Made by a program: the position numbers and the translations under genes
NCBI GenBank assembly: GCA_029204225.1
Contig: CM055103.1
Location: forward strand, 23,678,663-23,742,662
DNA: 64,000 nucleotides
Origin: Diphasiastrum complanatum
Lineage: Eukaryota > Streptophyta > Lycopodiopsida > Lycopodiales > Lycopodiaceae
Reading direction: 5' to 3'
Shown: piece after piece, positions 46,709-58,300 of the stretch
How positions within the stretch are numbered: the first letter of the stretch is position 1
How the letters are laid out: every line of letters begins with the position of its first letter
The notes under the pieces: generated by a model
Told to the model about the DNA's origin: nothing
Seen by the model: the letters and a program-made list of their open reading frames with translations, nothing else
Database searches by the model: none

Positions 46709-48310
46709 GGAAAGATCCAATCTATTCATTACAGAGTTCAAAAGGTATATCTATTGGACCTCGCAAGCCTGCTTCTACCACTGCTCAGGTCACTGAAAAC
46801 GTTGAGGATGAAATTGTAGTTGTCCCTCATCCCAAAAAAAAAAAGAGCTCATAATATTTCCGAGGCTTCTCTCACTAGACCCCAGTCACACCCAAAGACC
46901 ATGGCTACGCATTGTGATAAGTCCATTCCATCTGCTGAAAGCAAGAAAGCTGCCACCGAACCATCGATGTCTCTACCTGGTGCATCCATCCGCCCCTTAC
47001 AAGATAGCTCTGAGCTTGCCAAATTAAGAGAAAATATGCATAAAACAAAAAAAATTAAAAAAACAACTTTGATTTTAGATATAAATCAGTGTGATAGGCC
47101 AACTGTAGACCCAATAACAGGAGACAGACCAATGGAAGTAAGAGAACTGAATGAAACACATGTACATAACTTAAAAATAAAATTTAAAGATCATACACAG
47201 GCCATAGTTACTCCTTTTGTTGTTTTGGTTGATCCCAATGAATGCAACGTTGTTGCAAATTTTGAGTTTTTTTTATTAGATTCTTATCATTTTTTTGTTC
47301 TTGGAGGCATACACAGTTACAAGCCTGGAAACAGTTATCTCAAGAGTATCCCCATATTCCAACCTTTCGAACTGTGAGTGCTATTGCATTTGCTGGCCTG
47401 ACAGTGGAAGAAGCAAAATTATTGGCTTGGGACCATAATATTGATCAGGACTACCAGATGAAGATGACCGTGATACAAAGAATTTGATTTTTTCACAAAG
47501 AATACTTGAGAGTCTCCAATGTAGGAGATGTGAATCAACCAGAGCTGAAAGCACTCAGTGCTCAAGAGACTGGCCTGCCTTTTGATTCGAAAAATCCTAC
47601 GCAGAGCCTTAGAAAATATGATAATTTTTTTCAGCTTGCTTTTTGTAGTGGCCAGGTAATTTTTTTTGCTATGCTCGTCATGAAATGCTCTGGACATAAT
47701 ATATGTTGTAATCCTCTTGAATTGTTTTTATCAGACTAAAATTTTGAACTCAATTTTAATACTCCCTAAATTTCTTATCAAATAATTTTTTTTTTGATTT
47801 TAGGTGTGGGCCCTTGTTGATAAATTTTTTGGTAAATGTGAAACTTTTCAAATAAAAGACCAACCTGCTCAGGGTGCCTCAAAGTCAAAGAAAAAAGCTG
47901 TCAGCACTCAAACTCTGAAGCCAATCCCTACAGAAATGGGAATATCAGAGTGGAAGAATATGCAAGGGATTAGCTCTTCAGAGCTAATAATAAGTGTTCT
48001 TTCTAGAGTTGTTGATGGTCAACTTTCTCTGGTAGAAATGGGGAAAGAATTTCAAAGGTAATAGTCATAATCTGAATATTTATTTTCATGTTACCTTTTG
48101 TAATAAAGTGATTTTCATGATTTTGTTGGACTTTTAACAATTGTACTTTTTAAATGCAGACATAAATTATTTATGAAAGTTCAAGAAGCCCTTGTGACAG
48201 GGCTAAACTGTCAAAATTTCGAAGAGTGCCAGAGGCTTTATCCTTTGAGCAGCTGAAATGAATCTTTGAGTCCATTTTTTATTTTGTTTAGAGACATGGT
48301 ATTTATTTCA

Positions 48311-48327
48311 CCCATGCTTAGCATAGG
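48311..48327. repeat. ATGCTWAGCAT palindrome, copy 3
   Basis: CCCATGCTTAGCATAGG, in the intron-like stretch between the ParB and methyltransferase parts. Confidence 0.8.
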
Positions 48328-48363
48328 TGCTTATTAATTGTTTCTTTTTTATATTTTATGTCT

Positions 48364-48379
48364 CCTATGCTAAGCATAG
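48364..48379. repeat. ATGCTWAGCAT palindrome, copy 4
   Basis: CCTATGCTAAGCATAG followed by 'ctttttcttt'. Confidence 0.8.
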
Positions 48380-48447
48380 CTTTTTCTTTATTTAATTATT
48401 ATTTTCTGATATTTTAAGTCTTCCATTCTATTTCATATTTTGTGTCT

Positions 48448-48464
48448 CCCATGCTAAGCATAGC
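48448..48464. repeat. ATGCTWAGCAT palindrome, copy 5
   Basis: CCCATGCTAAGCATAGC followed by 'tttttctttt'. With copy 4 it forms a direct repeat of about 36 bases ('tgtctcc.atgctaagcata'). Confidence 0.8.
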
Positions 48465-49790
48465 TTTTTCTTTTCTAGTCTCCCGAAGATAAGAAAAATA
48501 AAGTCCTTCCAGAGCAATTCAAGAGGCATATTCTGAAGGCAAAAGTAGAAAAAAAGGACTGAGAGAGATTGGCACGGGGTGAGACCATTGCGGACGAGGA
48601 TCTATTAGAGGCCTACCTTCCCAAAAGTGTTGATGATCAACCATGCTTCTACTCAATTGAGGAGGGCGATTGTAGAGAAATTTCAATTTTTTAAAAAAAA
48701 AGAGCTTATACACTCTGCATTGTCGATATACCATATGGATTTCAGATGAAAGAATCATTAAATGATGATTTCCCCTTCAAATTCACTAAAATCCATAGTT
48801 TTATGCAGGGTTTTCTTGAAGTCACAACTTTTCCAATTTGGAGAGTTGTTATTTTTCATTCTTCTTGGCAGTCAGCTTTAGTACAGAAAGCTCTACTAAC
48901 TTTCTGTAACGCGAGAATAGAAAATGCTGTGTGGTAAGTTTTTAAGTTCCTGAATTATTAATTCATAATTTTATTTTAATTTTTTTATTTTAAAGTTAAA
49001 ATTTTAAATTTATTTTACTTGTAATGTTTCATGTCAGGTACAAGCCCAATGTCAAGAACTCGGGAGGAGCACAACTTTGCAATGAAATAGAATACATAAC
49101 CATCGGTTATTATTCTTTGGATGGCAAATGCTCGATGTTTCATTACAACACTTCCGGACTGACAAGTTTTGGACACTTGTTCCAATATCCAGCCATGACG
49201 AAAAAATTAAAAAATCCAATGACGGGTTCCGTGGCTTGTTCCTACCAAAAGTCACAACAATTAATTAATCATTTAATTGATATTTTTTTACACCCAGCTG
49301 ATTGGGTTTTGGATTTATTTAGCGGTAGCGGCACTACGAGCACATGTGTTGTTCAAACAGATCGACATGTTGTTGTAGTAGGTTTAGATACTAATTTAGT
49401 TGATTTTGTAAAAATGTGAATGAAATCTCTTTCAGTTTTGCCAGATGAACTATTTGAGGTGGGAAAGAGTTTACATAGCGAGGATATAGTAGTTCCCTTG
49501 TCCAAGGAACCTCAGCCTCATGCTAGCAAAAAAGTAGACGACACAGGAGAATTTACTGATGTCTTGGTTTAAGATTATAATGTGATTACGGTAGTCGAGG
49601 AAATTGTAGAAGAGGTGCCACTTGAAAGTACAGTGGCTACTCAAGAAAAAGAAAAAGATGTAAATGACCTTGACGATTTTTGGGAATAAAAAATTCTCTT
49701 TTGTTTTAAAGAATAATTGTGTTTATATTTCTTGATGTATTGTGTTTTGAAATCTTTTTGATTGATTTAATGTTTTTAAATTTGTCCTAA

Positions 49791-51197
49791 TCTAGACGTA
49801 TTTTAGATTAGGACCCTAACTTTAATATGACAATTTGTGCCATGTCTAAAGTAAGGGCATTGTTTTTATTACAATACTTATATTGGCAACGTGTGTGGGT
49901 TGGAATAGTCTAGAACTTTCTAGATGGAAAGGACTTTTAGGTACAACTCATGTGTCTTTTAAGAATTGTGATGCACTCTTATGATAGGGTATGGTCTCTG
50001 GGATCTGGAGAGCTGAAATTGGTGAATCATAACTCAGATTCTAGGAAAAACCTAATCCATAGGAGAGGATAGTGTTCATACCCTGGATGAATAAACAGGT
50101 TAGTGGAATTTTGGTATGACTGATCACCTTACCTAATCAACTATGTTTATTCGGGTATAGACCAAGAAGTTATAGAGTATCTGTTTAGCTTTATAGATTA
50201 CCAGAATGACATTATGAATGTTCACGTTTTGAAATTCACTAGTCGCTTTTTGGTCGGCCATATTTACTAAACTAGAGATGACTTTGAGCTTAAAAGTTCT
50301 TCTGATCATTGGTAATTGCCTATGTGAGGTTATCATGTTCTTTTATTGAGTATAGGACAAGAATCTGATGAATTATGATTGGCGAATCATAGTTCAGATT
50401 CTAGTTATACTTGATCAGTCAAAAGAAGGACTACCTGTGTGATCAGAAGATCAGTTAAGATATATATTCATATTTTCATAGCAATTTCCTCGGAGAAGAA
50501 GTTATCCTTGATGGAGATTGAGTTATAGTAAGCATTTGGCTATCTGTTATAGCCCATTTATGCTTATAAACAGATTTGAGCCTAGGTCACCCATTGTGGT
50601 TGAGACTTGGTCGATCAAGTTTTAGAAAGTAGCGGATTTCCTACACAATATGCAGGAAATGCTACGGATTGCACGTGAGAATGTCTTGTGTACCCAGGAT
50701 GGGGACCAACATTATGCAAGCTCGGAAAAGATCACTGAGACTTCCAAATGGGGATTGGGTATTTTTAAGATTTCTGAAGGATTCGAGCGTAATGCGTACC
50801 GGCGAGCATTATAAGTCGTCTCCTAGATATAGAGGACCTTTTAAGATCTTGAAAAAGATCGGATCCTTAGCTTACCAATCAAGACTCCCGGATGGATCTC
50901 AAGTGCATTCCGTATTTCACGTAAGTCATCTCTAAAAGAGTCTACGTGAAGGAGAGCATCTTGGATCCGTAGATCGATTGGACCTGTTGGATGAATCATC
51001 CAGTGTGTCGCCACTTGAACCCGAAAAGATCTTGGATACAAGAACTAAAGGATTGAAAAATTGTATAGTTACCGAGCATCTGGTTCAATGGAAGGGGTGT
51101 ACTAACAATGATGATTCCTAATAACCAAAACGAAGCTTAAGGAGGAACTTTCCCAGTTTTAAGTTCTGAGGATAGAACTTGAATAAGGGGGAAAGAA
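49791..51197 (+). pseudogene. Chromovirus integrase C-terminus/chromodomain, third copy
   Basis: From 49791 the sequence closely follows 16731 onward ('ctagacgtatt.tagattagg'). It contains the same decayed integrase, YRGPFKILKKIGSLAYQ, LPDGSQVHSVFHVSHL, and EHLVQWKGCTNNDDS. It ends at the purine tract 'aataagggggaaagaa'. The abrupt start coincides with the end of the methyltransferase gene's 3' flank. Confidence 0.8.
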
Positions 51198-51651
51198 TGT
51201 CATGCCCATGACAGGTCTCGGGTAGTGTGTCCATGCTAGAGACCAGTAGACCAACAACCCGTAAGTTAATTGTGACTATAAGGGAATTGGGGCCCTTATG
51301 TGTATATGGTCATAATTAATGGTCGTACGCCTAAACACTTGATGGTGGATTGGTATGGGTCTATAAGTGAGTCATTGGGGAACTGGATGACGTGGCCCAG
51401 ATATCCTGTAGAGGTGAGTATACCTATTGGGCTCTCACTAGTGTATGCTTGATTCTATGATTGGTAGCTACATGCTGCTAGTGTGATTCCTCTTTCCATG
51501 ACTATGATTTATCCATAGCTTGGGGGCTAGATTTGTACGATCTAGGTTTGGTTGGGCTGGTTTATTCATCACCCATTCTCTTGTGTTGTTGCTTTGATTG
51601 GTATGCTTAGATTTGTATCATGTGTGTAGGACTTTATACCTAGAGAAAGAC
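51198..51651 (+). repeat. Chromovirus LTR 3, internally deleted
   Basis: TGTCATGCCCATGACAGG to about 51640. Relative to LTR 2 it lacks the central part around the first TATA copy: 'gaggtgagtataccta' joins the two halves. Followed by the shared flank 'cctagagaaagacc' and then directly by the inverted NPF block. Confidence 0.75.
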
Positions 51652-54600
51652 CTTCCTAGATCAAGCATAAATGTACCTCATTCAGAATTCCCTCTCTCCT
51701 TTCTTTATAATAAAAGAATTCAGCTGGAAGACGTAAGACGTACTTGCTCCCAGAGAAGCTTGCAGGGACTATATAAAGCTTGAATTTATGTTCTGATAAG
51801 GGCTGTTACACCTGAGGAGACATTGCAGATTTGAGCTGGAGACTGAGAAGAGGAAGTCACTGATTCGGAAGAATGGTACGTCTTCGCACATTGAGTGGTC
51901 ATATAGCGGGTAGTGTGAATTTATATGTTTGAGCATGAAGGCATTTCTGCAAGCATTGTTCTTAAGTGTTTAATTGGAGCTGGATCTTGGGAGCGAGAAC
52001 TACGTGTTAGTAGAAAGTAGAGTAGCCGAAGTAGCTTATAGTCGATTGAAATGAATTCGTGAGTACTGATATGATGTTCAGGAGAGTAGAAAGCAACGAA
52101 TTTTATTTGGGTCCTGTGCCATACTATTACTTTAGGCTGAGAAAATGACTGCCAAATTTGTCTACCGTAGTCTATCTGTATCATTAATGTCTGTGATTGA
52201 CACTCAATTCTTGTGTCCTCCAAGGAGGAAAAAAGTTTCTCGTTGGATCAACAGCAACAGAAATCTAGGGACTTGGACAAGCTCTCCATAGGTTTTGCAC
52301 CAGTTGATATTCATGGCAAGCCTATGGATCCTAAGAAATATCTCAGTACTGGTGGCTGGAAGGCTTCCATGTTTATTTTTGGTATGAATGCTCTACCTCT
52401 AGGCTCTGTCTAGCCAAATTTCGGAACGATTACCAATTGATCAATTCATCTAATGTCCATAAGTAGTGAAAGAAACAGGTCTGAATAGGAGGCGTCTGTT
52501 GAAAAGAATGAATATATCTGACAAAACTAGCACCTACTTTGCGTTGTGTTGAAACAGGAAATGAGATTACAGAAAGAATGGCATATTATGGGCTAGCAGT
52601 AAATTTTATCAACTACCTGGCATACAACATGCACTACAAATTTTCAGAGGCAGCAACGATCTTTCTTGAGGTAAAACACTTTACATACGACTTGTCTGCT
52701 CTTTCCAGTCATATCTGAGAGCCATTATAATGGCCTGGATTTCCTCTGATTTAGTTGATGCATCTATAATTTTCTGTTTCTCTTCTGCTAAATCCAAACT
52801 AGTCTTGTTAACCTTTGTTCCCAGCTTCTAAACAGCATATTCCTGAAGCTGTTGCACAATCTGCCTTATTCCGAATAAGTAAGCCTATACCTATAACTAA
52901 ATTGAGCAGGTAATTTTCTTTCAACACTTTTCTGAAATCTGCTAGCCCATTGGATAGGACTATTATTGTTAGATGAAGCTATATTTTCAGCCTAGTTACT
53001 AGTAACTGTTCTTCCTTGCATACATTAACATCGAAAAAAATATTTGGATACAAGATTTAGTAATTATGAGGCCTTTGAGGTGATATGTTTCAATTTAAAA
53101 ACCATGGACAAGAATCAAGCATTTAGCATAAGTTCTCTATTGATTTCGTGTAGTTTGTCCTCTTGCTAATCCACATCAATAGTTCACATGATCTAGATTT
53201 GCACTCCAAATTAGACTCATCCATTGATTTTAAGCTGTACTAAAGCATGGACTGAAGTAGTAGATTGATTATATGTTAGTTGCTCCATAGATGCTCATCT
53301 GTTTTGACATAAACACTGACATTTGGGCTCCCTGTTGCAATATATGCAGATTCCTAGACAAAGCAGCAGTGATAACAGATTGGGATGATGCAGTGGAGGA
53401 CAACTACATCAACCCATGGCACCTGTGCACAGTGACACAAGTTGAGGAAGTGAAGGCCCTGGTGAAGTTGATCCCAGTGTGGCTCGTCTGCTTCATCCCA
53501 CAAACTGTCACCCAAACCCTGGTCAATTTCACAGTGCAGCAAGGCAACACCATGAATAGGAAGATTGGCCCTCACTTTACAGTGCCCTCTGCAACAATCC
53601 CTATCATCACTGCAATCTTTGTCCTCGTACTCTTGCCCATCTATGACGTCATTCTAGTACCCCTTCTCCGACGTGTCACCCACAATCCACGTGGCATCAG
53701 CATGTTGCAAAGAATGGGCATTGGCCTTATAGCGACTATCATGGCGACAATTGTTGCAGCGCTTTTCGAGACCCACCGTCGCCGCGTTGCCTGGGCCACC
53801 CACGTGGCAACCAACCCTCAGCAAGTCCTGCCCATCAACGCGTTTTGGCTGTCAATGCAATATATGTTTTTGGGTGTGGCAGAGGTGTTCTTCCTAGTGG
53901 GACAACTAGAGTTTTTCTATTGCGAAGCACCAGATGGGGTGCGTAGCATCGGTACGTCCTATGTCTACACGGCCAACGCCATTGGCAGCTTCATTGTGAG
54001 TTTGGTGGTGAAGATTGTGGAACAAAAGATTGGTCGCCATGGCAATGCACCTTTGCTTGCCGAAAAGTGCCATGTCCCTAGGGAATTTCTTGATTTTCCT
54101 AGTGGTTGCATATTTCTATAGATATAAAAGGTCTTCCATAGATCCAAAAAAGCAGACAACCGTGGAAACCATTGACTGGTAGTCGTTGAATAAGAGCATA
54201 TGATCAAGCTTGTACTATGTTTTTTCTTTTGTTGAGCAAAATGGTACTATGTTGAGAACTAGGTTCGTATTCTCCAATCTCTGGATTCTTTTTTCAAAAC
54301 CTTGAGTTGTTTTGATTTTATATTATGATTTAAGTAATAAGCTGAGCCTTGTTCTAAAGGTTACTCTCCTATTAGTTTCCAATTAGCAACAAATTCAATA
54401 TAAAACTCAATTTTGCTTGTATTCATTGATTTGGATGTACTATTTGAGGACTCAAGATACTTCAAGCAAGAAGTCGTAAATTTTACTCAACAAATTATGC
54501 ATATTATGACCTTGTGAAAAATATGGAAATCTAGAGACCATTTAACGCATCATGAAGGTGCCCTCCTCAAATCTTCAACGAGGGCTTGCATTAGTGATGC

Positions 54601-54764
54601 TTGGTTTTACTTTTACTAGAATGGATAATTCTAACAATGATTTTGTTTGAGACACATATTTCAAAAGCCCAAACTCGAGAGTGAAGAATAAGAGGGAAAA
54701 GATCATGTGAATAACCAAACTCAGCCAAAGTGCGAACTCCATTCTCACTCCCGAGTAGGAGTTT
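51652..54764. repeat. Inverted duplication, arm 2 (NPF locus)
   Basis: Reverse-oriented copy of 6022-10267; see that entry. Includes promoter, ATG exon and 3' flank. Confidence 0.9.
51873..54183 (+). pseudogene. NPF transporter pseudogene (inverted copy)
   Basis: Keeps the ATG exon (51873-51875 with GT donor), exon 2 (52225-52381, identical coding to arm 1) and the start of exon 3 (from 52558). A deletion equivalent to 9212-8170 of arm 1 (about 1043 bp) then joins 'gcagcaacgatc' to the last bases of the next exon, 'tttcttgag'. It removes most of two exons and one intron and puts the last exon out of frame. The last exon (from 53350) is nearly intact but carries a 41-base deletion near 54057, after the AEK residues, which truncates the final helix. 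Substitutions relative to arm 1 are few, so the duplication is moderately recent. A truncated transcript is possible; a functional transporter is not. Confidence 0.92.
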
Positions 54765-55348
54765 GATAGGAATTCGCGGAAGCTCAAATGTAGAAGCAAG
54801 AATTATCTAGTTTCTACTATTGCAACATATGGCAGACAACAATTGCAGATTTACTGCATGAGAATGGAAATAATGGGCGGAAGAGAAAGTAAATCAATCA
54901 GACATAAAACAATTGCAGATTACTACGTCTAATGCACTCTTGCATTTATATCATCTGAATTACAGATTTACAACAAAACTTGCGCACTGTTTGGATCTCA
55001 AACAGCATGTCAGCACAAGAGAGCTACTCTCTCTTACGATTAGCTAGTATCATGTACTATCCTATATGCTTTGTCTCTCGTTAATCCTTTATATAAAGAA
55101 TGGAGAGACAATTGATCTGATCCTAGTAATCAAAAGAACATCTTAATTCTATTTTGTTATTCATATTGTCTATTCACGATCTGGTACAATTTCGCAAAAG
55201 TGCGAAATATGCGAAAAGTGTGACAAGAGCCTAAAAACGATGCAAAATTGGCTTTGCAAAAAATGCGAAGCCCGAAAATCCCGAAGAGAGAAGAATGTTG
55301 AAAATCTTGAAGTTGCCGAAGGTTTTTGAAGTTCACAAATTTCCAACA
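54765..55348 (-). repeat. Copia LTR, minus strand (approximate)
   Basis: On the minus strand a purine tract (ttcaagagggagc) is followed by TGTTGGAAATTTGTG at 55348. A TATATAAAGG-type box lies near 55088-55097 (minus). The left end probably coincides with the end of the NPF duplication at about 54765. Distantly similar sequence occurs at 60160-60760. Confidence 0.6.
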
Positions 55349-55373
55349 GCTCCCTCTTGAACTGAGGAAACCT

Positions 55374-58300
55374 TCATTTGATTCCCATTGACATTCTGTG
55401 CTTTTCAAACTGGATCTTGTTCAGAGGCTTTGTGAGTACTTCTGCCATCATGTCGGATGATTTAACATATTGAATCATCGATTCCTTTTTCTGAATCAGA
55501 TCTCTGATGTGGTGGTACTTCAGTGGAATGTGCTTGGTTTTGGAGTGAAAAACAGGATCCTTGGTGAGGTGGATTGCACTTTGGCTATCCACATACATTA
55601 TAGTGGGCTGAGCCCGTGGTTCACTCAATTCGTTCAATAGCATTCGATTGTGTTTCTAGATGCAGCAACATATTTTGCTTCACACTAGGACTGAGCAACC
55701 AAGGTCTGCTTCTTGCGTACCCAGTTTACTACTGATCCGCAAAGAACAAAACATCCAACAGAGACAAACTTACTGTGATCTCTGCTGCTAGCCCAAGTGG
55801 CATCACTATATGCAAGTAGTTCAAAATTAGAATCACTGCAAAAGGTTATCCTATACCTAGTTGTACTTATAATGTACTGAATGACTCTCTTGGCCATTCT
55901 CCAATGCTTCTCGCTTGGATTACCAGCAAATTGGCTAAATGAGTATACCGCCACAACAATGTCAAGTCTGGTGCAAACTGCCAGGTACATGAGGCTGCCA
56001 ATAAGGTTCCGGTATGGCATTGTTGCCATTCTCCCCTTTTTTGCATCATCTTTTGGGTAGTCATCCTTGGTCAATCTTGCTCCTGCTTCCATAGGAGTGC
56101 ATTTTTCTTTGCACTCTGTCATCTTGTAATCTTTCAGAATCTTCAGCGCATATTTTTCTTGTGTTAGGTGGAGAATTCCTCTACGCCTATCCCTATCTAT
56201 CTGCAATCCCAAACATATATGGACTTCTCCAAGGTCTGAAATGTCAAACTCATCATATATCTGAGTTTTTATTTTCTGGATTAATTTCAAGCAAATTCCT
56301 ATTATTAGAGAATCATCAACAAATAGTGTGATGAATACAAAATTGTCACCATCTCTGATTGTATATATATTACAATCAGATAATAGTGGACCAATGCACC
56401 TACTGTATTTGTTTTTCTTTGAGAATCTATTTGTTGCTTATACCTTTTCTTACAACAGGTAACGTTGTCAATTCCCATGCTCTGTTCCTTTCCATGGATT
56501 GCAGTTCTTCCTGCATGGCTTGATGCCATTGCTTACTTTCACTGCTCTGGTTCGCTCCTTGAAACGTTTCTGACTCTTCTGTGATCCCACAAAAGTTTGT
56601 ATATACATGACTCATCTTAGTATTCTCAATCACCTTCAGTGAAGGTGTTCGCGACCTCACTGGTCGGGTCACTGTCATCTGACGCCCTTCCACTGGTGCT
56701 ACTTCTGCAATTTCAGATTGTCTTGCTTGTACTTGAACTTGTACGTTTTGTCTCTATCCCTCATCTGGTGGTAGTACTAGTTGAGCTGGGGGATTTGTGA
56801 ATGTCTCCTCAGATTCACTTGTGTCTATTCTGGCAAAATATGGGTACTGATGGAAATCAGCACTAGATTCTCGATCAGATCTCGAGAACTACCGTTCGTC
56901 AAATTTGAAATCTCTACTAACAAGAATTTTCTTGGTCAGTGGATCATACAGCTTGTATCCAGCTACCTCAGATGGGTAGCCAATAAAGATGACTTTGGAA
57001 GACTTTTCATCCAATTTCTTTCTCCTTTGATCTAGTGTGTGCAAATAGGCATCACATCCAAAGATCCTGACATGTGATAGATGTAGCCTTTTGTCGAACC
57101 ATACTTCATATGGGGTCTTGCCCTTGACAGCCGTTGTTAATGTTTGATTCTGCAAATGAGTTGAAGCTGCTATTGCGGCTTCCCAGAATTCCTTAGGTAA
57201 TCCTGACTAAATCAACATGCATCGGGCTGCATCCATTAGTGTCCTATTCTTCCTTTTTAGAACACCGTTATGTTGTGGGGTATAAGGAATGGTTTACTGC
57301 TTGGAAATGCCTTCCTTTCTGAAGTGCTCTTTGAACTCGTTGCTAGCATATTCCCCTCCATTGTCAGATCGTAGTGCCTTCAATTTGCTCTGTAGCTGCC
57401 TTTCTGCATAGGCTTGAAAACACTTGAACTTTGCAAAAACTTTTGATTTTAGTTTCAAAAGATAAATCATAGTCATATAACTGTAATTATCAATAAATGT
57501 GACAAAATATCTTGATTCTGATATTGAGTCAACTGCCATTGGTCCACACAGATATGAGTATACCAGCTCAAGTGGCGCCTTTGCTCTAGTCGCCTACCCT
57601 GACAAAGATTCTCGACTTTTTTCTCCTAGAGCACAAATCTGACAAAAATCTGGATGTGGTTGAATAACATTCACCCCTGTCACCAGACCTTCCTTTGTCA
57701 TCCCATAGAGCATTTTCATGTTGATATGCCCCATTCTTTTATGCCACAGTTCTGATTCGCTGTCATGAGAAGTGGTAGCCAATGCATTTTCCACTCCCTC
57801 TAAAATTGTGACATGGTACAAATTGCCCTTTCTGGGTGCAATTACAATGACCTTGTTAGAGCATCCATCATGTACTCTACATTCATTCTAATCAAAATAG
57901 ATCTTCATGCCTAGATCTGTCATTTTTGTGACAGATAACAGGTCCTACTTCAATGACGACACATATAGTGCCCCTTCTAGATCTCTGCATCCACTAGGTG
58001 TCATCATCTAGATTATTCCAGTTCCTTCCACTCTGTGTTGGCTATCATCACCAAGCTTGACTGATCTAGATGTGCAGCTTGGTTGAAACTTCTGCAAGAG
58101 TTTTCTTCTACACGTAACATGGACAATAGCTCTAGAATATATAATTATACTGGAACAATTCTCTTGTTTGAGATATGCAGTGTCGCCTTCTCCCTCTGTC
58201 AACACAAATGTGTTGGCGTCTTCCTCTTGTTGTGGGGATGATTCTGCTGCATGCACATTGACCTTCCTAATATTCTTTTCTTTGAAAGCCTTTGACTTAG

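Larger units (their letters stand above)
46709..49689 (+). pseudogene. ParB-like domain fused to beta-class DNA amino-methyltransferase, intron-containing, decayed
   Basis: Likely roles: sequence recognition by the ParB/sulfiredoxin-like domain, SAM-dependent N4-cytosine or N6-adenine methylation by the C-terminal domain. The exposed N-terminus has KKK-type basic runs (nuclear targeting likely). The ParB-like block at about 47080-47500 reads TLILDINQCDRPTVDPITGD, VRELNETHVHNLKIKF, FFVLGGIHSYK and, one frame over, EAKLLAWDHNIDQDY. Introns fit GT-AG at 47656-47803, 48058-48159 and 48934-49037; the last splits a Trp codon. The catalytic motif IV is DIPYG at 48725-48739; motif I, DLFSGSGTT, is at 49312-49338, so the order is IV then I (beta class). 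An acidic tail ends DLDDFWE before TAA at 49689. Defects: frameshifts at A-runs near 46840 and 48692, one near 47335, and stops near 47487, 49417 and 49570. The true 5' end may be lost at 46.7 kb. Confidence 0.8.

Noticed and set aside
46709-49689. Bacterial contamination as the source of the methyltransferase
   Set aside because: GT-AG introns join the coding blocks in frame, codon use and AT content match the surroundings, and the gene is flanked on both sides by plant retroelement sequence.
46709-49689. Identity as an MT-A70/METTL-type RNA methyltransferase
   Set aside because: Those carry DPPW with a different fold context; here DIPYG precedes FSGSGTT and a ParB-like domain is attached, the pattern of beta-class DNA methyltransferases.
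53354-53575. Minus-strand ORF inside the NPF last exon (and its counterpart at 7255-7476)
   Set aside because: Antisense shadow of the conserved transporter exon; conservation follows from the duplication.
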